Below, piece after piece: positions 28,846-37,566 of a stretch of 64,000 bases of DNA (position 1 is the first letter of the stretch; each line of letters opens with the position of its first letter). The stretch lies in NCBI GenBank assembly GCA_016000265.1, contig JAECRL010000009.1, positions 1 through 64,000 on the forward strand, given 5' to 3'. This stretch comes from Burkholderiales bacterium (GTDB taxonomy: Bacteria > Pseudomonadota > Gammaproteobacteria > Burkholderiales > Burkholderiaceae_C). The notes under the pieces were generated by a model, which saw nothing but the letters and a program-made list of their open reading frames with translations, searched no databases and was not told where the DNA came from. Position numbers and translations under genes: made by a program.

Positions 28846-30327
28846 ATGCAGCAAGCCGACTACGTTCAGCACGACGCCACCTCCCTGGCCGACCTGGTTC
28901 GCCGGGGCGAGGTCCACCCCCGTGAATTGCTGGAGGCCGCCCAGGCGCGCGCCAACGAGACCCAGGCGCTCAACGCCATCGTGATGCGCCTGGACGACCT
29001 GGCGAGCCAGCGCGTGGCGGCGCCCTTCAACCTCGATGCGCCCTTCCCCGGCGTGCCGTTCCTGATCAAGGACCTGTTTCAGGACCTGGCCGGGTTCCCC
29101 AGCTCGGGCGGCAGCCGGGCCCTGGCCCGCACCCCCGCCACGGAAGACAGCGACGTGGTGCGCCGCTGGCGCGAGGCCGGTCTGGTGATCTTCGGCAAGA
29201 CCAACACCCCTGAATTCGGGGCGCGCAACGTGACCGAGCCTGCGCTGTGGGGCCCCTGCCGCAACCCCTGGAACCCCGAGCGCACACCGGGCGGCTCCTC
29301 GGGCGGCTCGGCGGCTGCCGTGGCGGCGGGCGTGGTGCCCGTGGCGGGGGCCAACGACGGCGGTGGCTCCATCCGCATCCCGGCGGCGGCGTGCGGCCTG
29401 TTCGGCATCAAGGCCGGACGCGGTCGCATCTCGATGGGCCCCAGCATGGCCGAAGGCCTCAATGGCGCGGCCGTCCAGGGGGTGGTCTCGCGCAGCGTGC
29501 GCGACAGCGCCCGCATGCTCGACGTGCTGCAAGGCCCCGAGCCGCACGCGCCGTATCACATGGCCGCGCCCACCTCGCCCCACGCCGAGGCGATTCGCAC
29601 CGCGCCGGGTCGGCTGCGCATCGGCTTCACGACGGACTCCCCCATCGGCACGCCCGTGGACCCCCAGGCCACCGCCGCGGTCGAAGACGCCGCACGGCTG
29701 CTGAGCTCGCTGGGCCACCACGTCGAGCCGGTGCCCAGCCCCGTCAACGGCCTGCACGTGGCCGAGGACTTTTTGCTGGCGTGGTTCTGCGCCCAGGCCT
29801 TCATCGTCGAGACGCTGCGCGAACAAGTCGGCGCCGACCTCAAGGACTTTGAAAGCGACACGCGCCTGATGGCCGCGGTGGGCCGCAGCGTCTCGGCGGT
29901 GGAGCTGCTCAAGTGCGAGGCGCGCTGGCATGAACACAACCGCGACCTGGCCGCCTTCCACGCCCGCTTCGACCTGTGGCTCACGCCCACGCTGAGCGCA
30001 CCGCCCCCACCCATCGGCTCGATGGACACCCCCTGGGCGCTGGACCTGGCGAGCGACGTGATCGCGCGCATCGGCCTGGCCGGCAAGCTGCGACACACCA
30101 GCGCCTTCCAGAGCACGGTGCTGCACAACCTGAGCTGGACGCCCTACACCCAGTTGGCCAACCTGAGCGGCCGCCCTGCCATGTCCGTGCCGCTGCACTG
30201 GACACCCGACGGCCTGCCCCTGGGTGTGCAATTCGTCGGGCCGCTCAATGGCGAGGCCCGGCTGCTGCAACTGGCGGCCCAGCTGGAGCAGGCGAGGCCC
30301 TGGTTCGACCGCCGTCCGAGGGGCTGA
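28846..30327 (+). CDS. Amidase (amidase signature family)
   Basis: 493 residues. The Ser-cisSer-Lys triad is visible: Lys in PFLIKDLF (about residue 76), the Gly/Ser block GGSSGGSAAAVAAG and the nucleophile in GGSIRIPAAACGLFG. It hydrolyses an amide bond; substrates in this family range from small amides to aryl and peptide amides and cannot be assigned here. There is no GatB or GatC neighbour, so it is not the tRNA amidotransferase subunit. Cytosolic. It stands 79 bp before the N-acetylglutamate synthase gene and diverges from hrpA. Confidence 0.88.
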   Translation: MQQADYVQHDATSLADLVRRGEVHPRELLEAAQARANETQALNAIVMRLDDLASQRVAAPFNLDAPFPGVPFLIKDLFQDLAGFPSSGGSRALARTPATEDSDVVRRWREAGLVIFGKTNTPEFGARNVTEPALWGPCRNPWNPERTPGGSSGGSAAAVAAGVVPVAGANDGGGSIRIPAAACGLFGIKAGRGRISMGPSMAEGLNGAAVQGVVSRSVRDSARMLDVLQGPEPHAPYHMAAPTSPHAEAIRTAPGRLRIGFTTDSPIGTPVDPQATAAVEDAARLLSSLGHHVEPVPSPVNGLHVAEDFLLAWFCAQAFIVETLREQVGADLKDFESDTRLMAAVGRSVSAVELLKCEARWHEHNRDLAAFHARFDLWLTPTLSAPPPPIGSMDTPWALDLASDVIARIGLAGKLRHTSAFQSTVLHNLSWTPYTQLANLSGRPAMSVPLHWTPDGLPLGVQFVGPLNGEARLLQLAAQLEQARPWFDRRPRG

Positions 30328-30406
30328 AGCACCCAGCGCGCGTCAATGCACTTACCATAGCGACCTGAAGGGCCGCCCCCTGGCGCCCTCGTGCATCGCT
30401 CATCGC

Positions 30407-31789
30407 ATGGACCTCGTTTTCCCCCACCTGTTCGTCCCCTGGTTCCGCTCGGTGGCACCCCACATCCACTCGCACCGCGGCAAGACCTTCGTCGTCGGCC
30501 TCTCGGGTGAGCTGATCGCGGCCGGCAAGCTGGAGAACTTCGTTCAGGACCTCGCGCTCATGCACGCCATGGGCATCAAGGTCGTGCTGGCGCATGGCTT
30601 TCGCCCTCAGCTCGAAGAGCAGCTGCGGGCCAAGGGGCAGGAGTCGAAGTTCAGCCACGGCATGCGCATCACCGACCCGGTGGCGCTGGACTGCGCACAG
30701 GAGGCCGCGGGCCAGCTGCGCTATGAAATCGAAGCGGCCTTCTCGCTGGGCTTGCCCAACACCCCCATGGCCGGGGCCTCGATCAGCCTGATCTCGGGCA
30801 ACTTCGTGACCGCGCGCCCCGTGGGCATCGTCGACGGCGTGGACTTCATGCACACCGGCCTGGTGCGCAAGATCGACGCCATGGCCATCCGTCGCGCCAT
30901 CGACACCGGCGCACTGGTCATGCTCTCGCCCTTCGGTTTCTCGCACACCGGCGAGGCCTTCAACCTGAGCATGGAAGACGTGGCCACCAGCGCGGCCATC
31001 GCGCTGCAAGCCGACAAGCTCATCTTCGTGACCGAGGTGCGCGGCATCCTGCAAAGCATCGTGCAGGACCCCGGCCGGGCCGTGGAGCTCGAGGCCCACC
31101 AGCACGACCCCGACGTCGAGGTCGACCAGGAACTGGCGCTGGCCGATGCACGCCGCCTGATGGCCGCCCTGCCCAACCCGCTGCAACCCACCGACACGGC
31201 CTTCTACCTCCAGCATGCCGTCAAAGCCAGCGAAGGTGGCGTCGAGCGCGTGCACATCATCCCGTTCAAGGTCGACGGCGCCTTGCTCATGGAGGTCTTC
31301 ACGCACGATGGCGTGGGCACCATGATCGTCGACGAGAAACTCGAGAGCCTGCGCGAAGCCACGCCCGACGACGTCGGCGGCATCCTGCAGCTCATCGAGC
31401 CCTTCGAGCAGGACGGCACCCTGGTCAAGCGCAGCCGCACGGAAATCGAGCGCGACGTGGGCCTCTACACCGTCATCGAGCACGACGGCGTGATCTTCGG
31501 CTGCGCCGCGCTCTACCCCTACCCCGAGGCCCACACCGCCGAGATGGCCGCCCTCACCATCTCGCCCAGCGTGCAAGGCCAGGGCGACGGCGAGCGCATC
31601 CTCAAACGCGTCGAGCAGCGCGCGCGGGCAATGGGCCTGCAAACCCTGTTTGTATTGACCACCCGTACCATGCACTGGTTCATCAAGCGCGGCTTCGCGC
31701 CGGTGGACCCCGACTGGCTGCCCGAGGCACGCAAGCGCTCCTACAAGTGGGACCGCCGCTCTCAGGTCCTGGTCAAGCACCTCAAGTGA
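30407..31789 (+). CDS. argA: N-acetylglutamate synthase
   Basis: 460 residues. An N-terminal amino-acid-kinase domain (about 25-290; FVVGLSGELIAAGKL, VVLAHGFRPQL) fused to a C-terminal GNAT acetyltransferase domain (about 315-450; SPSVQGQGDGERIL). This is the ArgA layout that makes N-acetylglutamate from acetyl-CoA and glutamate, the first arginine step, usually inhibited by arginine. The start ATG at 30407 gives the family N-terminus; the frame upstream belongs to the amidase region. Confidence 0.94.
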   Translation: MDLVFPHLFVPWFRSVAPHIHSHRGKTFVVGLSGELIAAGKLENFVQDLALMHAMGIKVVLAHGFRPQLEEQLRAKGQESKFSHGMRITDPVALDCAQEAAGQLRYEIEAAFSLGLPNTPMAGASISLISGNFVTARPVGIVDGVDFMHTGLVRKIDAMAIRRAIDTGALVMLSPFGFSHTGEAFNLSMEDVATSAAIALQADKLIFVTEVRGILQSIVQDPGRAVELEAHQHDPDVEVDQELALADARRLMAALPNPLQPTDTAFYLQHAVKASEGGVERVHIIPFKVDGALLMEVFTHDGVGTMIVDEKLESLREATPDDVGGILQLIEPFEQDGTLVKRSRTEIERDVGLYTVIEHDGVIFGCAALYPYPEAHTAEMAALTISPSVQGQGDGERILKRVEQRARAMGLQTLFVLTTRTMHWFIKRGFAPVDPDWLPEARKRSYKWDRRSQVLVKHLK

Positions 31790-31806
31790 TTTTTTCGGAT
31801 TAAAAA

Positions 31807-32079
31807 ATGGCACGCACCCTCCACTGCACCCACCTCAACAAGGAAGGCGAAGGCCTGGACTTCGCACCCTACCCCGGCGAGCTGGGCAAGCGCATCTACA
31901 ACGAAATCAGCAAGGAAGCCTGGCAGCTCTGGATGAAACACCAGACCATGCTGGTCAATGAAAACCGCCTGAACCTGGCCGATGCCCGTGCGCGCCAATA
32001 CCTGGCTCGCCAGATGGAGCAGTTCTTCTTTGGTGGCGGGGCCGAGCAGGTGCAAGGCTACGTGCCGCCCTCGGCCTGA
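31807..32079 (+). CDS. yggX: YggX family Fe(2+)-trafficking / oxidative damage protection protein
   Basis: 90 residues, full length. The conserved Cys7 in [19 protein letters not shown], the segment [19 protein letters not shown] and the closing Phe/Gly block identify YggX. It protects Fe-S enzymes against oxidative damage. It sits 17 bp after argA; co-transcription is likely. Confidence 0.95.
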   Translation: MARTLHCTHLNKEGEGLDFAPYPGELGKRIYNEISKEAWQLWMKHQTMLVNENRLNLADARARQYLARQMEQFFFGGGAEQVQGYVPPSA

Positions 32080-32222
32080 CGCCGAGCCGTTCGTGACGAA
32101 TCCGCCCCCGCGTCCAGGGGGCGCCACCCGCCTGAAGGTGGCAATCGACGCCCTGTCCGTCTAACCTGTTGGTTGTAAAAGAAGCAAGGGAGTGCGACAG
32201 TGATCAGGTCAGGGGTGAGCAG

Positions 32223-33182
32223 ATGAGCGGGCGCCGGTTGTTGCCCATCGCACCTTGGCGCCTGCTGGGCGGTGCGTCTGCCGCACTGCCCATCCTGATG
32301 TACCACCGCGTGCTGGACTCGCTCGACCCCCTGCAGGACGAGGTCCACACCACGCAGGTGCTGGAGCGGCAGTTCGCCACCCTGAGCCGCTGGTTCAAGG
32401 TCTTGCCGCTGGATGAGGCCGTCGAGATGCTCCGCGAGGGCCGCCTGCCCGCCCGGGCCGTCTGCCTGACCTTCGACGATGGCTACCGGGACAACCACGA
32501 CCTGGCCCTGCCCCTGCTGCAAAGGCACGGCCTGAGTGCCACGTTCTACGTGACCAGCGGCCTGCTCAATGGTGGCGTGATGTTCCACGACCTGATCGCC
32601 GAGACGGTCCGGCACGCACCCAGCGGACGCCTGGACATCGGCGTGGCCGGGGTGCCGGTGGTCGAGGTCTCGGACCTGGCTTCTCGCATCCGGGCCGTTG
32701 CGGCCCTGACACCGAAGGTCAAGTACCTCGACGTGCCCCAGCGCATGGCCTGCACCGAACGGATGATGCAGGCCCTGGGCAGCCGCGCCCCCCGCCACCT
32801 GATGATGGACGATGCCCACGTGAGCGCGATGTCACGCGCGGGCATGGGCATCGGCGGACACACGGTCAACCACCAGATCCTGGCCAAGCTGTCGGATGAA
32901 GAAGCGGCCCACGAGATCGAGCAGAACCGCCAGGACCTCGCCAGCCTCATCGACAAGCCACTGACCTCGTTTGCCTACCCCAACGGCAAACCGGTGGTGG
33001 ACTACAACGAGCGCACCATCCGCCACGTCAAGGCTTCGGGCTACACACACGCCGTCTCCACGACCTGGGGCATCAGCACGGGCGAGTCGCAGCCTCATGA
33101 GTTGCCGCGCTTCGTGTTGAACGAATCGACGCCGTTTGCCATCGTCAAGCGCCTGCTGCGCATGAGCGTCTACCCAGCCTGA
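32223..33182 (+). CDS. Polysaccharide deacetylase (NodB family)
   Basis: 319 residues from the ATG at 32223. NodB homology domain with the catalytic/metal motif LTFDDGYRDNHD and the metal-binding H-x3-H in GHTVNHQ, then SFAYPNGKP. No obvious signal peptide, so it probably acts in the cytoplasm or at the inner membrane face. Members of this subgroup (PILMYHRV start) often belong to exopolysaccharide or capsule pathways that include a PEP-CTERM/exosortase system. A PEP-CTERM protein is encoded 3 kb away, but no EPS cluster is present, so the substrate is open. Confidence 0.85.
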   Translation: MSGRRLLPIAPWRLLGGASAALPILMYHRVLDSLDPLQDEVHTTQVLERQFATLSRWFKVLPLDEAVEMLREGRLPARAVCLTFDDGYRDNHDLALPLLQRHGLSATFYVTSGLLNGGVMFHDLIAETVRHAPSGRLDIGVAGVPVVEVSDLASRIRAVAALTPKVKYLDVPQRMACTERMMQALGSRAPRHLMMDDAHVSAMSRAGMGIGGHTVNHQILAKLSDEEAAHEIEQNRQDLASLIDKPLTSFAYPNGKPVVDYNERTIRHVKASGYTHAVSTTWGISTGESQPHELPRFVLNESTPFAIVKRLLRMSVYPA

Positions 33183-33188
33183 AACACC

Positions 33189-34247
33189 TCAAGCCGGCAT
33201 CAGGAAGTCTCGGCTGATGCCATAGCCCAGGTCGCCCACGCGGTCGAGGAACTGCGTGAGGTAGGCGTGCAGGCCGGTGGCCACGATCTCGTCGATGCGG
33301 CTGAACTGCAGGTCCGCGCGCAGGCGGCCGGCGCGGCGCAGCGTCTCGTGGCTGTGGTCGTTGGCCACGGCGCGCAGGTTTTTGACCACCTCGTCCATGC
33401 AGTGCACCAAGGAGCGGGGCATTTCGGCGCGCAGGATCAGCAACTCGGCCACCTTCTCGGGGCGGATGACGTCGCGGTAGACCTTGCGATAGACCTCGAA
33501 GGCCGACACCGATCGCAGCACGGCCGACCAGTGGTAGAAGTCGACTTCCTTGCCCTCGTTGCCCACGCCCGAGCCGAAGAACTCGGTGTTGCGGGCGTGG
33601 AACTTCACATCCAGCAGGCGAGCGGTGTTGTCGGCGCGTTCCAGGAAGGTGCCGATGCGCTGGAAGTGGAAGGCCTCGTCTTGCAGCATGGTGCCCAGGG
33701 TCACGCCGCGCGAGAGGTGCGAGCGGAACTTGACCCACTCGAACAGCTCGGCCGGGTCCTTGGCCAGGGCGCCTGATTTGACCAGGCGGTTGAATTCCAG
33801 CCACGTCTGGTTGGTGGTCTCCCAGACCTCGGTGGTGAGGGCGCCCCGCACGGCGCGCGCGTTCTCGCGGGCGGCGCGCAGGCAGCTGAGGATGCTGGAG
33901 GGGTTGTGGGCGTCGGTGACCATGAAGGTCATGACGTCGCGGGCGTTGACCTCGTCGTACTGGCTGAGGTACTCGCGCGTGAGTTCGCTGATGCCCAACA
34001 GGCCTTCCCAGCCTTGCAGGGTCGCTTCGCTGGACTGCGGCAGCAGCGAAGTCTGGTAATTGACGTCGAGCAGGCGCGCGGTGTTTTCGGCTCGCTCCAT
34101 GTAGCGGGCCATCCAGAACAGGTGATCGGCGGTGCGCGACAGCATGGGCTTGGTCTCCAGGTGGGCGGCCCCGCCTGCGCGCAGGGCCCCGGTTTCGGTC
34201 TCGATGAGTCGGGTGGGCAGGTGGTCTTCGATGCGTTCGTTGAGCAT
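33189..34247 (-). CDS. Alpha-E domain protein (DUF403)
   Basis: 352 residues. All-helical alpha-E domain beginning MLSRTADHLFWMARYMERAENTARLLD (split: SRTADHLFWMARYMERAEN). AAGGAGG stands 7 bases before the ATG at 34247, so the protein carries 34 extra residues ahead of the usual family start. The function is unproven. Iyer and co-workers predicted these proteins to work with ATP-grasp amidoligases and transglutaminase-like proteins in peptide synthesis or modification. It follows the ATP-grasp gene by 13 bp, whose stop codon abuts this ribosome site: tight coupling. Confidence 0.9.
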   Translation of the reverse strand: MLNERIEDHLPTRLIETETGALRAGGAAHLETKPMLSRTADHLFWMARYMERAENTARLLDVNYQTSLLPQSSEATLQGWEGLLGISELTREYLSQYDEVNARDVMTFMVTDAHNPSSILSCLRAARENARAVRGALTTEVWETTNQTWLEFNRLVKSGALAKDPAELFEWVKFRSHLSRGVTLGTMLQDEAFHFQRIGTFLERADNTARLLDVKFHARNTEFFGSGVGNEGKEVDFYHWSAVLRSVSAFEVYRKVYRDVIRPEKVAELLILRAEMPRSLVHCMDEVVKNLRAVANDHSHETLRRAGRLRADLQFSRIDEIVATGLHAYLTQFLDRVGDLGYGISRDFLMPA

Positions 34248-34260
34248 GGTCGTGCCTCCT

Positions 34261-35706
34261 TCAGCTTTCCAGAACCCAGGTGTCTTTCGTGCCGCCGCCT
34301 TGCGAGCTGTTGACCACCAGCGAGCCTTCCTTCAAGGCCACGCGCGTGAGGCCTCCGGGCACCATCTGCACGGTCTTGCCTGAGAGCACGAAAGGCCGCA
34401 GGTCGATGTGGCGCGGCGCGATGCCGCTCTCGACGAACGTCGGGCAGGTCGACAGCGACAGCGTCGGCTGGGCGATGTAGTTGCTCGGGTTGGCAAGCAG
34501 GGCCTGGCGGAAGTCTTCGATCTGGGCTTTCGTGGAGGCCGGGCCCACCAGCATGCCGTAGCCGCCCGCGCCGTGCACCTCCTTGACCACGAGCTCGCCG
34601 AGGTGGTCGAGCGTGTACTTCAGGGCGTCGGGTTCGCGGCAGACGTGCGTGGGCACGTTCTGCAGGATGGGCTTTTCGCCCAGGTAGAACTCGATCATCT
34701 TGGGCACGTAAGGGTAGATCGACTTGTCGTCGGCGATGCCCGTGCCGAAGGCGTTGGCCAACGTGACGTTGCCAGCGCGGTAGGCGCGCAGCAAGCCCGC
34801 CACGCCCAGGGTCGAGTCCTTGCGGAAGACCTCCGGGTCCATGAAGTCGTCGTCGACGCGGCGGTAGATGACGTCCACGCGCTGCGGGCCGCGCGTGGTG
34901 CGCATGTAGACGAAGTCGTCCTTGACGAAAAGGTCCTTGCCTTCGACGAGCTCGATGCCCATCTGCTGCGCCAGGAAGGCGTGCTCGAAATAGGCCGAGT
35001 TGTGCATGCCGGGCGTGAGCACAACCGAGGTGGGCTCGTTGACCGAGGCGGGCGCCAGCGCGCGCAGGGTGTCGAGCAGCAGGTCGGGGTAATGGGCCAC
35101 GGGCGCGATGCGGTGCTCGGCGAACAGCTCGGGGAAGAGCCGCATCGTCATCTTGCGGTTCTCCAGCATGTAGCTGACGCCGGAGGGCACGCGCAGGTTG
35201 TCTTCGAGCACGTAGTAGGTGCCGCTGCCATCGGGGTTGCAGGCCCGCACGATGTCGATGCCCGAGATGATGGAGTAGATGCCGCCAGGCACGTTCAGGC
35301 CCATCATCTCCTTGCGGAACTGGGCGTTGTTGAGCACCGGCTCGGCCGGGATCACGCCCGCCTTGAGGATCTCCTGGTCGTGGTAGACGTCCTGCAGGAA
35401 CATGTTGAGCGCGGTGACGCGCTGCTTGAGGCCCTTCTCCATCTCCTTCCACTCGTGGCTGGGGATGATGCGCGGGATCAGGTCGAAGGGGATGAGGCGC
35501 TCGGTGCCCGAGCCGTCCTCGTCCTTGTCGCCATAGACCGCGAAGGTGATGCCCACGCGGCGGAAGATCATCTCGGCCTCTTCACGGCGCGAGGCCATGA
35601 GTTCACCTGGCTGGCGGCCGAGCCAACGCTCGTAGGTCCGGTAGTGGTCGCGCACCTGCTTGTCGGCGTGGGCGCTGCTCACGTGCATCTCGTCGAAGAA
35701 TCGCAT
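34261..35706 (-). CDS. Circularly permuted ATP-grasp type 2 protein (DUF404/DUF407)
   Basis: 481 residues, full length. The family segments GLNVPGGIYSIISGIDIVRA, LEDNLRVPSGVSYMLENR and GMHNSAYFEHAFLAQQMG are present, and VVKEVHGAGGYGMLVGP supplies the nucleotide-binding Lys and Gly loop. ATP-grasp enzymes join a carboxylate to an amine through an acyl-phosphate. The acceptor and donor here are unknown. First gene of a two-gene unit with the alpha-E gene. No signal peptide, so it should act in the cytosol. Confidence 0.92.
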   Translation of the reverse strand: MRFFDEMHVSSAHADKQVRDHYRTYERWLGRQPGELMASRREEAEMIFRRVGITFAVYGDKDEDGSGTERLIPFDLIPRIIPSHEWKEMEKGLKQRVTALNMFLQDVYHDQEILKAGVIPAEPVLNNAQFRKEMMGLNVPGGIYSIISGIDIVRACNPDGSGTYYVLEDNLRVPSGVSYMLENRKMTMRLFPELFAEHRIAPVAHYPDLLLDTLRALAPASVNEPTSVVLTPGMHNSAYFEHAFLAQQMGIELVEGKDLFVKDDFVYMRTTRGPQRVDVIYRRVDDDFMDPEVFRKDSTLGVAGLLRAYRAGNVTLANAFGTGIADDKSIYPYVPKMIEFYLGEKPILQNVPTHVCREPDALKYTLDHLGELVVKEVHGAGGYGMLVGPASTKAQIEDFRQALLANPSNYIAQPTLSLSTCPTFVESGIAPRHIDLRPFVLSGKTVQMVPGGLTRVALKEGSLVVNSSQGGGTKDTWVLES

Positions 35707-35940
35707 CGAATGGCCCTTGTGGGGGAAGGAAACAGCGTTTGTGGTGCTGTTGCACTAACTGTGCCAACCCGGAGGGCTCACCCTGAATGGGGCACGGCTT
35801 TCGGGCATCGCCCCCAAGATGCGCCACGATGCCGTGCGCCGTCAACCTGTTGTGGTGCGGGGACAGCTCACGGGGGCCATGATCCATGAGCTGCCGGTCG
35901 AAAGCACCACAAAGGTGCATTCTGGGAAGGTGCGTGGGGT

Positions 35941-36513
35941 TCAGGCGGGGGCGTGCCGCGCACGGCGTCGGCTCCAGACCGCGACGCCGGCGAGGCCCAT
36001 GGCGAGCATGGCGAGCATGGCGAGGTCGGCGGGCTCGGGGGCGGGAGAGGCGACGGAGGCGCTGACCTGGTAGCTCCACTCGTAAATCAACGCATGAATT
36101 TCAGGTGGCGGCTCGACGCTGAACCCCTGGAAGTGGACGCGGTAGTCGCCCTCGGCCAAACGCGTGTACGACGCAGCCAGGGACCCGGCCCCTGTATCGG
36201 AAAAAGCCCCGCCGTACGACACCGAGTTGTCGGTTGACGTCAGCCAGACCCCGGTGAGGAACACCGGGTTGTGAAGCGACGTCGACATCGCGGCGCTGGC
36301 CTGAGCCACGAGGTCGACAAAACGGGGCTCCGCGGTCGGCAGGGACGGCGCGCCCCAGACGGTGAACGTCACGCTTTGGTAGAAGGTCTCCCCCGCCCCG
36401 ATGTTGCCCCACCCCATGGGCCTGGAGCCGGGGTAGAGCTGCGCGTGAGCGAGCGGGCTGAAGGCCGCCGAGGCGAGCAGACAGGCGGAAGCGAACTGCT
36501 TGATTCTCAACAT
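35941..36513 (-). CDS. PEP-CTERM sorting domain protein
   Basis: 190 residues. Start ATG at 36513 with GGGAG six bases upstream (the GTG just before it is too close). Signal peptide ending AHAQL. The C-terminus has the three-part PEP-CTERM signal: PAPEPADLAML, a hydrophobic helix (about 165-178) and a basic cluster SRRRARH. Such proteins are processed by an exosortase (EpsH/XrtA type) and delivered to the cell surface or EPS matrix. The central part is beta-rich and unknown. No exosortase gene is in the window. It stands apart, between the two ATP-grasp operons. Confidence 0.85.
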   Translation of the reverse strand: MLRIKQFASACLLASAAFSPLAHAQLYPGSRPMGWGNIGAGETFYQSVTFTVWGAPSLPTAEPRFVDLVAQASAAMSTSLHNPVFLTGVWLTSTDNSVSYGGAFSDTGAGSLAASYTRLAEGDYRVHFQGFSVEPPPEIHALIYEWSYQVSASVASPAPEPADLAMLAMLAMGLAGVAVWSRRRARHAPA

Positions 36514-36633
36514 CACGATCTCCCTGAGTTGGCGGGCCCGAACGGCCGCATTTATGTAACTCAGTGTAGTGATCGCCCCCTGGATGCCAACCCCTAGGTG
36601 TCAAGGTGTTGCGCCCCCAAGGGCGAATTGACG

Positions 36634-37566
36634 TCAAAGCAAGCGGGTCGTCACGCGGACTTCGAGGGTGTGCTTCCCGCCCCCGCGGATGATCCCCCTC
36701 AAGGGGGTGACGTCGCCAAAGTCACGGCCGTGGGCCACGCGCACGTGGTGCACACCGGGCACGGCGTCGTTGGTGGGGTCGAGGTCGAGCCAGTCTTCGG
36801 CCAGGGGCAGGCCCAGCCCGGGCACCCAGACGCTGAGCCAGGCGTGCGACGCGTCCGCGCCGACCAGCGCCTCCTGGCCCGGTGGGGGGCGGGTCAGCAG
36901 GTAGCCGCTGACGTAGCGCCCCGCCAGGCCGCAGGCGCGCAAGCAACCCAGCATGAGGTGCGCGAAGTCCTGGCAGACGCCTTTGCGCTGATCCAGGACG
37001 TCGAGGATGGGGGTGGAGATGTCGGTGGACGCGGGGGCGTACTCGAAGTCGCGGTGGATGCGCTGCATCAACTCGATGGCGGCTTCGGCCAGGGGGCGTT
37101 CGTCTTGCAGGGACTGGATGCCGTAGTCGCGCAGCTCGGCGTGCAGGGGCACGAAAGGCGAGGTGTAGAGGTACTCGCTGGCGGGCTCGAAGGGCGCTTT
37201 GGCGCGGTAGCTCAGTCGCTCGCGCACTTCGCCGCAGGTGGGGCCGGCGTCGGGCACCAGGCCGCGGTAGCGGTGGTGAACCAGCACCTCGCTGCGCGCG
37301 ACCACGCTCAACTGGGCGTGTGCGGCGTGCATCGCGAAGTAAGCGCGGCTGTTGCCATGGCTGTCGCGGCGGGTGCTGTGCTGGGCGGGGGTGGGCTCGA
37401 CGCGCATCTCGAAACCCAGCAGCCGCTGGCCGGCGTCGCTCAGCGGGCGCAGGCAGGCGATGTGCTGGGCCTGCTCGACCGGGTGGTCGTAGCGGTAGGT
37501 GGTTTCGTGCTCGACCGAGAGCCGCGCGGCCCCCGCCTCAGGCGCTGCGCCGACTTCAACGCTCAT
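36634..37566 (-). CDS. Transglutaminase-like protein (N-terminal beta region plus TG core)
   Basis: 310 residues. The N-terminal region (HETTYRYDHPVEQAQHIACL) is typical of bacterial transglutaminase-like proteins. The core has Cys198 (KGVCQDFAH), His241 (DASHAWLSV) and Asp263 (DWLDLDPTND), an intact triad. It could cleave or form amide bonds in a peptide. No signal peptide. Its start overlaps the stop codon of the ATP-grasp/alpha-E fusion by 4 bp (ATGA). Third gene of the operon that begins with the DUF2126 protein. Confidence 0.9.
   Translation of the reverse strand: MSVEVGAAPEAGAARLSVEHETTYRYDHPVEQAQHIACLRPLSDAGQRLLGFEMRVEPTPAQHSTRRDSHGNSRAYFAMHAAHAQLSVVARSEVLVHHRYRGLVPDAGPTCGEVRERLSYRAKAPFEPASEYLYTSPFVPLHAELRDYGIQSLQDERPLAEAAIELMQRIHRDFEYAPASTDISTPILDVLDQRKGVCQDFAHLMLGCLRACGLAGRYVSGYLLTRPPPGQEALVGADASHAWLSVWVPGLGLPLAEDWLDLDPTNDAVPGVHHVRVAHGRDFGDVTPLRGIIRGGGKHTLEVRVTTRLL

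Noticed and set aside
28846..30327. Amidase as GatA
   Set aside because: No gatB/gatC neighbours and the protein lacks typical GatA flanking segments; general amidase is safer.
32102..32125. Hairpin after yggX as a terminator
   Set aside because: A GC-rich stem is present but no T-run follows on either strand.
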